A DNA stretch of 35,077 bases, from the NCBI RefSeq assembly GCF_030651495.1, contig NZ_JAUSFI010000081.1:1-35077 (forward strand). Direction: 5' to 3'. Source of the DNA: Undibacterium sp. (GTDB lineage: Bacteria > Pseudomonadota > Gammaproteobacteria > Burkholderiales > Burkholderiaceae_D). Made by a program: the position numbers and the translations under genes. Shown piece by piece: positions 7,558 through 15,423 of this stretch; position 1 is the first letter of the stretch, and each line of letters opens with the position of its first letter. The notes under the pieces were generated by a model that was given only the letters and a program-made list of their open reading frames with translations, was not told the DNA's origin and made no database searches.

Positions 7558-9935
7558 TAAGTGTGTCTTGTCGCGCCTGCCACTTCGCTTTCAGATGGCA
7601 TGGTCTTCGACTTCGGTGTTTTCGAACGCCGTTTTCGTCTGGGGGCCGAATTATCCGGTACCAGGCGCATGGCGAACAGCATGCCTAAAGCAGTGACCCC
7701 TACGCCACTTAAATAGAGCAGGCACCAGCGCCAAAATAAGGCAGAGTCCGAAAGCAGGCTCGTGCGGTTTTCTCCGAGAATAAATTGTATGCCGGAAAAA
7801 ACACTGCCATCTTTCACGATCAGGGATTCAATTCCCTGATTCAGCAGCCACCAGCTTAAGGCAACAAGGGCGATGCTTGAGATGCACAATTTTAGCGAGG
7901 AACGGACCCGAGTCCGGTAGAAGTAACTTGCCAATATGCTTGCGTGCAGCGATAGCGTGATGATCAGGGCGGCAAGAAAAACGAGCCCATTTGGTTTCAT
8001 CAATTCGATCAGGTTATCGGTGATGGCGCTGTCGATCACCACATATTTGGCGAGGTACCAGAACGGCAATAACAACAGCAAGTAAGCTAAAACACGCGGG
8101 GTGCGATTTTGTTTTGGCAGCGCCAGTGCTGCCAATGTCAGTGGAATCATGAAAATTGAATACAGGGCGCAATACCGTACGCTACTTTCAAGTCCCTCAA
8201 TCAGTCCGACAGGATATCCTGCGAGCCGGGCGCGCCACGCCTCTCCCCAATAATTTTCATACACAATCCGATGGTACAAATCGGGTGCGCCGATTATTTT
8301 ATTCAGCATGATCTCAGGGGTGGCAAGTTGTATCAGTGCCAGACTGATCAGCGCGATTCCCAGCAATAAGACCGGTGTCCAGAGCAACGCGTGACGGCCT
8401 TGCCTGGTCCGCCGTATCAGTAATTGTGCCAGCAGCCAGGGCGCGCTCCCCAGCCACAACAGTGCCAGGGAAAAAAAGGCGGCGCCGGATAAAAGCTGAT
8501 CGCCAAATATTTTTTTCAAATTGTATGGAATGCCCGGCAAGTGCAGCAGCAGCCAAAGTCCGAGAGTCATTGCGCCTAACGTGGCGGCGATCCAGAATAT
8601 GCTGGGTTTTGCTGTGGAAGCCAGTGGCGGTGTCGCTTGCGCTGACCTAAAGGATGGCGCTGCGGGTTCAGCCGCTTGATCTAATGCCGGTGAAACCTGA
8701 ACCGAGCTGGTTCTTGCCGCGGTTTTGTCGCTTGTGCCAAGTGTGCGCAGAGAAACGGCAAACGGGCTCAGAACGATCGCCACGACCAGCGGTGTCGTAT
8801 CGCCATGGTAGCCGACGATAGTTACCCGTACCCATTCAAGTATCACCAGCAGTAGCATGACGCAGCCTACCCAGGTGTACGGCGTGTGGCGAAAGCGGCG
8901 CTGGCTCGACAGACCCGTCCATAGTAAGCAGGCGATCGCGAGTGCCTCAAAGGCGGTCGGTGGAATGTCTTTGGTAATGCCTTGCCAGAACAGATGCGAA
9001 AAAGGCGTCAAAGTGAAACCGGCGCCCAGTGTCTGGTCTCTGTAGGGTGTCAAAACCGTGATCAGATAAGCAGACAGTGCAAGTAAAAAAATCACAGTAG
9101 ATTGATTTTTTTTCAGCCGGGTTTCGAGGAGATAGCCAGTGAGCAGACCGATCGATATGCCAAGCAAGGTCTCGCGGCGCAAACTGCCATAGGCGACGAA
9201 CACTTCAAGCAGTAATGACACACTCCCTATCAAGAGCAGATTCAAGTAACGGGCTTGCATCCAATTTACACGCAGCATCGCCACTCCGGCCAGCGTCGCG
9301 GCCAGATAGTGATGGGTAAAGCGCATCAACTCAAATGGCGGTGCGAAAACGGCTGATTTAACATGATCGCGCAGCAGGCCAATATCCAGCGTGGGGATGA
9401 ATGGAAATGACTCATAAAAGAACCACAGCAACACCAGCAGCAGGGCAAAATAATCGTGTCTTGATGTCGTCGCGGATAGGTGCGTTTCGAGCAGACGTCG
9501 CACTCTTGCGGCAATCAAAAATCCGGCGGCCATACCGACGCTATTCCAGAAAGCGTCAGAGAGCGAGGCGGTGCGGCTGGGTAAGTACAGTTGCACAAGT
9601 TGTATACCAAACGCCAATACCAGCACCGCAAAAAATGCGGCAGTCAGGCGCGCTCGCGTGCCGGTAAAACAGGTATGCAGTGCAATGCCAAGCGGCACAA
9701 ATAACAAAAAATTATCGATAGCATCGGCGCGATTTTCAAATATATCCCACTCAGAAAAAAAATTATCAAGCGGCAAAGGCGTGGCTTGAAAGTCGAACGG
9801 AAAAAGCGAACCATAAATAATGAAAATGACCACGGCCCACAAAAATACCCATGCCGGAGAGCGGCGGCTAAGGGCTGTTTCCGCCGCTGCATCTGCGTGC
9901 CGGCGCCATTCTGGTTTGGTTTGATCTGGCATCAT
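7557..9935 (-). CDS. large VanZ-domain integral membrane protein
   Basis: 792 residues, with many hydrophobic segments over the whole length. Residues about 28-150 form a VanZ-like domain: IIYGSLFPFDFQ, then RADAIDNFLLFVPLGIAL and TASLSDAFWNSVGMAAGFLIA are the classic VanZ motifs. The second half consists of further membrane segments separated from the first by a polar, Ala/Ser/Pro-rich linker (about residues 400-435). VanZ-type proteins are poorly characterised; the founder raises teicoplanin resistance. At 792 residues this one is several times the length of a plain VanZ protein. The C-terminus ends in a basic tail (RRKRRSKTPKSK). It lies 38 bp downstream of the ydcF-like gene, likely the same operon, which suggests an envelope role. 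Confidence 0.78.
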   Translation of the reverse strand: MMPDQTKPEWRRHADAAAETALSRRSPAWVFLWAVVIFIIYGSLFPFDFQATPLPLDNFFSEWDIFENRADAIDNFLLFVPLGIALHTCFTGTRARLTAAFFAVLVLAFGIQLVQLYLPSRTASLSDAFWNSVGMAAGFLIAARVRRLLETHLSATTSRHDYFALLLVLLWFFYESFPFIPTLDIGLLRDHVKSAVFAPPFELMRFTHHYLAATLAGVAMLRVNWMQARYLNLLLIGSVSLLLEVFVAYGSLRRETLLGISIGLLTGYLLETRLKKNQSTVIFLLALSAYLITVLTPYRDQTLGAGFTLTPFSHLFWQGITKDIPPTAFEALAIACLLWTGLSSQRRFRHTPYTWVGCVMLLLVILEWVRVTIVGYHGDTTPLVVAIVLSPFAVSLRTLGTSDKTAARTSSVQVSPALDQAAEPAAPSFRSAQATPPLASTAKPSIFWIAATLGAMTLGLWLLLHLPGIPYNLKKIFGDQLLSGAAFFSLALLWLGSAPWLLAQLLIRRTRQGRHALLWTPVLLLGIALISLALIQLATPEIMLNKIIGAPDLYHRIVYENYWGEAWRARLAGYPVGLIEGLESSVRYCALYSIFMIPLTLAALALPKQNRTPRVLAYLLLLLPFWYLAKYVVIDSAITDNLIELMKPNGLVFLAALIITLSLHASILASYFYRTRVRSSLKLCISSIALVALSWWLLNQGIESLIVKDGSVFSGIQFILGENRTSLLSDSALFWRWCLLYLSGVGVTALGMLFAMRLVPDNSAPRRKRRSKTPKSKTMPSESEVAGATRHT

Positions 9936-9973
9936 TATGGGTATTTTGTCCTATGTTTTGTAAAGTGCCGGTG

Positions 9974-10738
9974 TTAGTTCGACAGGCGATACCAGATCAA
10001 TCCGATCCACTCATGCATGGCATATTGAGATCGTCTCAGGCCTTCTACGCTGGGTAAAAGACTAAACACACTTAAGCCGCCGCGTGAAAAAAATACGGTG
10101 GGGGCGCAGGTAACTTCTAAACCGGTTTGATCGAAGGCAAATTTGGCACGCCGCATATGCATGGCGTCTGTCACCAACAGAATATGCTTGATGCCCGCCT
10201 GCTTGAGTATGTTGGCCGAGAATTCTGCATTTTCACGGGTATTTTGGGATTGGTCTTCTTGCCACCTGACGGGTATGGCAAATTCATTCGTCAGCGCTTG
10301 CGCCATTCCTGTCGCCAGCGAATCAAGATGCAAGGATTTGTTGCCCAAACCGCCGGACACCAGTATCGGCAAATTTGTCTCGCGGTACAGTTTGGCTGCA
10401 TACCTGATGCGGGCGAGGGCAATGTAGTCGGGAATCGCCTTATTGCCATATTCCGGATTATTTTCCAGTGTTCCGGCCGACAGGACAACGATAGCCTGCG
10501 CTCCCGTATTTTTAGCGCTAATGAGGGGTTTTTCCAAATCCTCTAGCGGCGCAACCAATAACCATGCGCCGACGTTGGTACTCACCAGTAACAAGATGAG
10601 CAGGGCACTGCTGCTGATTGTGCGGCCTAATCGGGGGTGCCAGCTTTTGATGAGGTAACCGATCAGGGCGAGCGTGAGCAAACTGACGGGCGGAATGATC
10701 AGGGTTCGGAAAATAGCAATGAGGGTTGCGCTGGTCAT
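9974..10738 (-). CDS. YdcF/ElyC-family (DUF218) membrane protein
   Basis: 254 residues. Two transmembrane segments at the N-terminus (about residues 10-27 and 40-62) are followed by a DUF218 domain: AIVVLSAGT, then IRYAAKLYRETNLPILVSGG, then SQNTRENAEFSANILKQAGIKHILLVTDAMHMRRA, the family's signature blocks. Members such as ElyC and SanA act in cell-envelope integrity; ElyC affects peptidoglycan and undecaprenyl-phosphate metabolism in E. coli. The domain here should lie on the periplasmic side. AAGGA 10 bases upstream supports the start. It is the first gene of a probable pair with the VanZ-domain gene downstream. Confidence 0.88.
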   Translation of the reverse strand: MTSATLIAIFRTLIIPPVSLLTLALIGYLIKSWHPRLGRTISSSALLILLLVSTNVGAWLLVAPLEDLEKPLISAKNTGAQAIVVLSAGTLENNPEYGNKAIPDYIALARIRYAAKLYRETNLPILVSGGLGNKSLHLDSLATGMAQALTNEFAIPVRWQEDQSQNTRENAEFSANILKQAGIKHILLVTDAMHMRRAKFAFDQTGLEVTCAPTVFFSRGGLSVFSLLPSVEGLRRSQYAMHEWIGLIWYRLSN

Positions 10739-10950
10739 CTTGTGATTTTCCTTCGCCGGATATGACGATGTTTCATAATTGGCATTTTTGTTAACGTAGA
10801 GGGTGAAGATTCGTTTGCCAGGAAGATAAAATACCTCGCGTGCTGATCATACTTGCAAGCTTGCCATTTTAGCCAATTTACTCGGGCTGCGGCTAAACTG
10901 ATGCGAAGCTGTTATTCCAATACGGTTCTGTTTCGTCATTGAAGCTTCAT

Positions 10951-10979
10951 TTGATTTCCGTATAGAAATACGTTCTAAT
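10951..10979 (+). promoter_or_regulatory. promoter of the HDOD gene with an inverted repeat in its spacer
   Basis: TTGATT (10951-10956), 17-base spacer, TCTAAT (10974-10979): four and five of six consensus bases. The spacer contains CGTAT-AGAA-ATACG (10959-10972), an inverted repeat placed where a bound repressor would block polymerase. Transcription would start about 27 bases before the HDOD gene. Confidence 0.5.
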
Positions 10980-11012
10980 GCTATTCGCAGAATGCACCAA
11001 CCATAATCGAGT

Positions 11013-11879
11013 GTGATGAAAAAAAATATCAAACCTGTTTTGACGCACGATCAGTCTGTCGATGCATTGGTAAAGACGATCCGAATTCCTGCGCGTCCGA
11101 GTTTGCTGATGAATGTACAACAAGAACTGGCACAGCCTGAACCGTGTCCTGCACGGTTGGCAAAAATCATTGCCAACGATGTGGCACTGTCAGCTTCTCT
11201 GCTAAAGCTGACTAACTCATCCTTTTTTGGCCTGCGCCTGAAAGCAAAATCGGTGGAGCATGCGGTGAATTTACTGGGGATGGAGCAATGCGGCTTGCTG
11301 ATGATAGGTATTATTGCCCGTCAAGCGCTGAAGGCCGAAGACACCTCCTTATTGAAGTTTTGGGATTTTTCTGGCAAGCGGGCTCAGGCGATGTCTTATC
11401 TGTCCAAACATATTCCGGTTTGCTCAAATGATGCAGCGCATACTTTTGGCTTGTTTTGCGATATTGGCGTTCCTCTGTTATCGGAGCGTTTTGCCGACTA
11501 CCCTGCGACTTTGAGCAAGGCCAACATCGAGTTTACGGCCATCTTTACCACGGTGGAAGATGCGCATCACATGACCAATCATGCCGCCATTGGTGCTCTG
11601 ATGGCGCGCACCTGGGGCTTGCCGGAAGAAATATCAACGGCCATCCTGCTGCATCATGATTATCGAAGCTTGGATGATGCCTCTACTGACGACTCGGTCA
11701 GAGGCTTGATTGCGCTGGCCTTGCTGGCTGAATATGCGATTCAGAAATATCATGGACAAGAGCTTTCTGCCGAATGGGAAAAAGGCGGTCACTCTGCCTG
11801 CCATTTTCTCGGTATTTCCGCCGATGACGCCGCCGACAGGTTTGATGAATTACACGAACTATTCAATCAGGTCCAATAA
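11013..11879 (+). CDS. HDOD domain protein
   Basis: 288 residues from GTG; an ATG one codon later (11016) is equally likely. The HDOD domain spans about residues 20-215: IPARPSLLMNVQQELAQPEP, then LAKIIANDVALSASLLKLTNSSFFGL and VEHAVNLLGMEQCGLLMIGI are its usual blocks, and H-x-x-I-G-x-L-M (HAAIGALMARTWGLPEEISTAILLHHD) closes it. HDOD proteins are signalling relatives of HD phosphohydrolases lacking full metal ligands; they act in motility, biofilm and stress pathways, often as protein partners. No EAL or GGDEF partner domain is attached. The Shine-Dalgarno is weak. It faces a hairpin terminator just after the stop codon. Confidence 0.88.
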   Translation: MMKKNIKPVLTHDQSVDALVKTIRIPARPSLLMNVQQELAQPEPCPARLAKIIANDVALSASLLKLTNSSFFGLRLKAKSVEHAVNLLGMEQCGLLMIGIIARQALKAEDTSLLKFWDFSGKRAQAMSYLSKHIPVCSNDAAHTFGLFCDIGVPLLSERFADYPATLSKANIEFTAIFTTVEDAHHMTNHAAIGALMARTWGLPEEISTAILLHHDYRSLDDASTDDSVRGLIALALLAEYAIQKYHGQELSAEWEKGGHSACHFLGISADDAADRFDELHELFNQVQ

Positions 11880-11910
11880 CAACCCGAGGGCCCAAGTCCC
11901 TCGGGCTGTT
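11878..11910. terminator. hairpin terminator between convergent genes
   Basis: 11878-11890 pairs with 11898-11910 (AACAACCCGAGGG type arms, one mismatch, 7-base loop). It begins at the stop codon of the HDOD gene and overlaps the stop codon of the small membrane gene on the other strand, so it can serve both. A second small hairpin, TTAGCGC-TTC-GCGCTAA, follows at 11909-11925. Confidence 0.65.
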
Positions 11911-12115
11911 AGCGCTTCGCGCTAAATATTCTGGCGGGTAACATGATCAGCGCACGCCCTAGTTCAAACACCCCTTCGACGGCGACACCCAGTAAACGGA
12001 AGGGCAATAAAAGCAGCCAGACCACTGGATACAGCAGTAAGGCGATCAGCGCCAGTGGCCAGCACAGGCACAGCAGAATCAACCACAGCGTCAGGCTTAA
12101 CATCAGGTTCAACAT
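11909..12115 (-). CDS. small membrane protein (68 aa)
   Basis: 68 residues, almost entirely hydrophobic for the first 40: MLNLMLSLTLWLILLCLCW, then PLALIALLLYPVVWLLLLPF, giving one long or two short membrane segments, followed by an amphipathic basic tail ending RIFSAKR. I do not recognise a named family. The start at 12115 was chosen because it begins right at the hydrophobic stretch and lies 2 bases after the stop codon of the 29-residue gene, which suggests translational coupling; a longer frame reaching 12238 reads a basic, unlikely extension. It ends in the hairpin shared with the HDOD gene. Confidence 0.65.
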   Translation of the reverse strand: MLNLMLSLTLWLILLCLCWPLALIALLLYPVVWLLLLPFRLLGVAVEGVFELGRALIMLPARIFSAKR

Positions 12116-12117
12116 AC

Positions 12118-12207
12118 TTAAGCCATCAATTGATGCAGGAGTCCGCTCAAGATAACGAGAGCGATGCCGGCGATCAGGACGCCATCCATGTTGGCAGAGA
12201 GTTTCAT
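12118..12207 (-). CDS. tiny single-pass membrane protein (29 aa)
   Basis: A 29-residue frame reading MKLSANMDGVLIAGIALVIL and then SGLLHQLMA. It has a good Shine-Dalgarno (AAGGA, 9 bases before the ATG) and one transmembrane helix. Its stop is 2 bases before the start of the 68-residue membrane gene, so the two look like a coupled operon. No family is recognised. The good ribosome-binding site and coupling argue that it is real, although a short frame cannot be proved from sequence alone. Confidence 0.5.
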   Translation of the reverse strand: MKLSANMDGVLIAGIALVILSGLLHQLMA

Positions 12208-12374
12208 GATTTTTCCTTTTTGAAACGGTTGGTGCCACTCTACTTTAGCAACACAAGGTCTGCGGTTCCAACGGGCTGCGATGAACGGCACATTGAATGG
12301 TGCCATCTGATCAATCGCGCGATGAACGGAACATGGGCATAAAAATGGAATCGCCGGGGCGGAGCTACCGAAGT

Positions 12375-13997
12375 TCAGTGCAGCTGGAAGCTGCTGCGCG
12401 GGCTTTCCTGACCGATCCGGTTAACGCTCGACACCACCACTTCTTTGAGCGTGCCAAAATGCGCATCGTCAGACAAATTGATGCCGGGTGTGGCGATTGT
12501 TTGCAGTGAAAAAATCCATTTTTGCTCATAGCGTTTCCAGATCGCCAACTGGCTGGCAGCGGCGTTGTCAGCCAGCTTGACGTACAGCGTCTTGTGCGCC
12601 TGATCTGCGGTTAACGACGGCGCTATCATGTTGTCTTTACCTAGCCAGGGGCTGCCCGGCACCAGTGCGAAATCCTGATATTTTTCCGCGATCAGACGGC
12701 GGCGAATATTCTTACGGTTTTGCATCAATGCCGAGATGCTGAAATGCAGATGACCATTACTCTTGGCATTTGGTGCCGGCTCGCGCGTGGCATCGATCTG
12801 CTGCAAAATTTCTTCGGCAGGCCAGGATTTTTCGCCGTGCTCCAGACTATTGGTAGCGAGACCCGGCCATATATTGCGCCCCTGTGAGTTTTGCGCTTGC
12901 CAGTAATCACGTAAAACCCTGAAGGCTTGCGCGTTCTGCTGCAGAGGCCAATACAATTGTGGTGCCAGATAATCGATCCAGCCCTGGTCCAGCCAGCGTT
13001 CTACATCGGTATACAGTTTGTCGTACTGGCTAAAACCTTTAATCCCCGCAGGCAGACGGTCAGGGCGGCCGATGCCAAAAGGGCTGATGCCAAATTTAAC
13101 CCAGCTCTTGTCCTGATGCACGCGCTGGTGGATGGCTTCGACCAGTTGGTTCACGTTTTGCCGCCGCCAATCGGCGCGGCTGAGTTTGCCCGCTTGTTGT
13201 CGATATCTGTTCCATGATGCGTCGTCAGGAAAATCGAGTTCCGACCCCTTGGCCGTCTTGATCGGGTAGGGGTAAAAATAGTCGTCGAGGTGGATGCCAT
13301 CGACGTCATAGCGCTGCAGCACATCGCTGACCACGGCCAGCGTATGCTGCAGCGCTGCCGGTTCACCCGGATCTAGCCACCACAGATCACCGTAATGCTT
13401 GATGGCAGAAGGCGCGATTTTATTGAAGTGCGCATAGGTTAGCGCCGATTTTGCGGTCGCGGTTTTGGCGCGGTACGGGTTAAACCAGGCATGCAGTTCC
13501 AGCCCGCGTAAATGCGCCTGTTCTATCCAAAATTGCAGCGGGTCGTAAAATGGACTAGGCGCTTTGCCCTGTTCACCCGTCAGAAACTCTGACCACGGTT
13601 CTAGTTTGGAAGGATAAATCGCATCGGCACTGGGCCGCACTTGCAAGATAATGGCATTCAGTTTGAGCTGGGCCGCGGTATCCAGGATCGCCATGATTTC
13701 AGTTTTTTGCTGCTCGCTGCTGAGATTCTTGCGGCTGGGCCAATCGACATTCGAGACGGTCGATACCCACGCTGCGCGAAATTCTCGCGGTGCAGGCGGC
13801 GCTTGCAGGCTGGTGATTTGTTTGGCGGCAAGTATCGGTGCCATTTTGCCGGTGGCGGGCAAGCTGCTGACTGGCTGAGGGGCGGCGGGTTGCACCAAGG
13901 AGGGCGCGGTGTTGCAAGCGCCGAGGCTGGCCAGCAGAATGAGGCTAAGTAGCCGCAGAGCGAGGTGGGCGCTAAACAGCTGTTGAAGTAAATACAT
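12375..13997 (-). CDS. DigH-like lipoprotein glycosidase (GHL10/DUF187 family)
   Basis: 540 residues. A lipoprotein signal peptide ends in LLASLGAC with the lipid-carrying Cys at residue 28. The GHL10 domain starts at about residue 70 (PREFRAAWVSTVSNVDWPS), a typical opening, and continues with LNAIILQVRPSADAIYPS, LELHAWFNPYRA, VDGIHLDDYFYPYP (acidic residues expected in the active site) and WIDYLAPQLYWP. E. coli DigH (YddW) is an outer-membrane lipoprotein that cleaves glycan strands of denuded peptidoglycan at the division site; this protein is probably its equivalent. The last 90 residues may form a small beta-rich accessory domain. It is transcribed alone, away from the iron transporter operon. 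Confidence 0.88.
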   Translation of the reverse strand: MYLLQQLFSAHLALRLLSLILLASLGACNTAPSLVQPAAPQPVSSLPATGKMAPILAAKQITSLQAPPAPREFRAAWVSTVSNVDWPSRKNLSSEQQKTEIMAILDTAAQLKLNAIILQVRPSADAIYPSKLEPWSEFLTGEQGKAPSPFYDPLQFWIEQAHLRGLELHAWFNPYRAKTATAKSALTYAHFNKIAPSAIKHYGDLWWLDPGEPAALQHTLAVVSDVLQRYDVDGIHLDDYFYPYPIKTAKGSELDFPDDASWNRYRQQAGKLSRADWRRQNVNQLVEAIHQRVHQDKSWVKFGISPFGIGRPDRLPAGIKGFSQYDKLYTDVERWLDQGWIDYLAPQLYWPLQQNAQAFRVLRDYWQAQNSQGRNIWPGLATNSLEHGEKSWPAEEILQQIDATREPAPNAKSNGHLHFSISALMQNRKNIRRRLIAEKYQDFALVPGSPWLGKDNMIAPSLTADQAHKTLYVKLADNAAASQLAIWKRYEQKWIFSLQTIATPGINLSDDAHFGTLKEVVVSSVNRIGQESPRSSFQLH

Positions 13998-14071
13998 GCG
14001 CCGATTTTCACCTGAAAAAGACAGAGTTGAGATGCTACTGGATCGCGCGGTGAGACACCAGCGTTTCTTCG

Positions 14072-14101
14072 GGGGCTATCGCTTCAGGGGTTATCGTTTC
14101 A
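14072..14101. repeat. 15-bp imperfect tandem repeat
   Basis: GGGGCTATCGCTTCA (14072-14086) is followed directly by GGGGTTATCGTTTCA (14087-14101), two differences. It lies in the non-coding stretch 13998-14403, which otherwise holds the palindromic repeat (14163-14238) and the iron operon promoter; I see no gene there. Confidence 0.6.
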
Positions 14102-14162
14102 GTGAAGGCGAATGTCGATGCCGACGCGCAAACGCGGGTATTCAAGAAATAAAAATGAGGCA

Positions 14163-14238
14163 AGCCCGACACGCATAGTTCATGCGCCTTGCAGGCCAGA
14201 CCGGCTGGAAACCCGCATGGATAGTGCGCAAGCGGGCT
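14163..14238. repeat. palindromic intergenic repeat, copy A
   Basis: A 76-bp imperfect palindrome. The outer arms AGCCCG (14163-14168) and CGGGCT (14233-14238) close a stem containing GCATAG-N-N-CATGCG and its complement. The inner loop has CCTTGCAGGCCAG and GGCTGG, with a small CCAG/CTGG hairpin at its centre. It is over 80% identical to copy B at 18227-18306. Both copies flank the iron transporter operon. Confidence 0.8.
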
Positions 14239-14340
14239 ATGCCTGGTTTACATTGCATCAATCAAAGGGGTTTGGCTTCAGCTGTTTTAAAACGATGTCC
14301 TGCACAAAAGGCACGTAGCCAGGACGTTTGATTTCCCTCA

Positions 14341-14373
14341 AATGATAATGATTGCTATTTGTGTTAGTATGAT
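14341..14373 (+). promoter_or_regulatory. Fur box and promoter region of the iron transporter operon
   Basis: TGATAAT-G-ATTGCTA (14343-14357) matches the 7-1-7 Fur consensus TGATAAT-N-ATTATCA at 12 of 14 positions. A -10-like TAGTAT or TATGAT lies at 14365-14373, so bound Fur would cover the promoter and repress in iron-replete cells. The gene start is 31 bases further on. Confidence 0.7.
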
Positions 14374-14403
14374 TCTACTGTGTATTCAAATGGAGTAAAC
14401 ATC

Positions 14404-15420
14404 ATGAAACTTAGCAAAATCAGCTTACTGGCCACCAGTGTGGCCGCCAGTTTAGCCGCCGTCGGCATTTCTTCTTTGGCACTGGCGGAAGAGGTCGTGG
14501 TGTATTCTGCGCGCAATGAGCAATTGATCAAGCCGCTGTTTGATGCCTATACCAAGCAGACCGGGGTCCAGGTCAAGTTTGTCACCGACAAGGAAGGCCC
14601 GCTGATGGAGCGCCTGAAGGCCGAGGCGGCCAATACCCCGGCCGATATGCTGATCACGGTCGACGCCGGCAACTTGTGGCAGGCGGCCAGCCAGGGCTTG
14701 CTGCAACCAGTGAACTCGGCCACGCTGAACGCGAATATCCCGGCCCATTTACGCGACCCGAAAAACCTCTGGTTTGGCCTGTCGGTCAGGGCGCGCACGA
14801 TTTTTTTCAATACGCAAAAAGTCAAGCCGGCCGAACTGTCGACCTATGAAGACCTGGCCAGCGCCAAATGGAAAGGCCGCTTATGTCTGCGCACGTCTAA
14901 AAAAGTCTATAACCAGTCTCTGATGGCGATGATGATAGAAGAGCACGGCGAGCCTAAAACCGAGCAAATCGCCAAGGGCTGGGTCGCCAATCTGGCCACC
15001 GATGTGTTTGCCGATGACACCAAGATGCTGGAAGCCATCGGTGCCGGGCAGTGTGATGTCGGTATCGCCAATACCTACTACTATGGCCGCCTGATGGAGA
15101 AAAAACCGTCGTTGCCAGTGGCGATCTTCTGGGCCAATCAACACGCCAAAGGCGTGCACGTGAATGTCTCGGGTGCCGGTGTCACCAGGTACGCGAAAAA
15201 TCCGGCCGCTGCGCAAAAACTGCTGGAGTGGCTGTCATCAGAAAAAGCGCAGAATTTATTTACCGACCTGGACATGGAATACCCGGCCAATCCAGCCGTC
15301 AAAGCTGATCCCAAGCTGCTGGCATGGGGCCCGTTCAAGCAAAACCTGATCAACGTCAACAAGGCCGGCGAATTGCAGGCGAATGCTGTCAAGCTGATGG
15401 ACCGCGCCGGTTATAAGTAA
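14404..15420 (+). CDS. fbpA: Fe(III) ABC transporter, periplasmic binding protein
   Basis: 338 residues from the ATG at 14404 (TGGAG upstream); an in-frame ATG at 14380 precedes the Shine-Dalgarno and is less likely. Signal peptide residues 1-27 (cleavage near SSLALA). The mature start [32 protein letters not shown] and the metal-binding NTYYYGR (Y225-Y227) identify the FbpA/FutA class of ferric-iron binding proteins, which hand Fe(III) to an inner-membrane permease. A Fur-like box upstream supports iron control. The permease and ATPase genes follow with almost no gap (ATG 3 bases after the stop codon), forming one operon. The gene name fbpA is used for the family; futA/afuA would be equally apt. 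Confidence 0.92.
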   Translation: MKLSKISLLATSVAASLAAVGISSLALAEEVVVYSARNEQLIKPLFDAYTKQTGVQVKFVTDKEGPLMERLKAEAANTPADMLITVDAGNLWQAASQGLLQPVNSATLNANIPAHLRDPKNLWFGLSVRARTIFFNTQKVKPAELSTYEDLASAKWKGRLCLRTSKKVYNQSLMAMMIEEHGEPKTEQIAKGWVANLATDVFADDTKMLEAIGAGQCDVGIANTYYYGRLMEKKPSLPVAIFWANQHAKGVHVNVSGAGVTRYAKNPAAAQKLLEWLSSEKAQNLFTDLDMEYPANPAVKADPKLLAWGPFKQNLINVNKAGELQANAVKLMDRAGYK

Positions 15421-15423
15421 GTG

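Noticed and set aside
10847..11032. Open frame of 61 codons on the minus strand upstream of the HDOD gene
   Set aside because: It overlaps the promoter and start of the HDOD gene and its translation shows no known domain.
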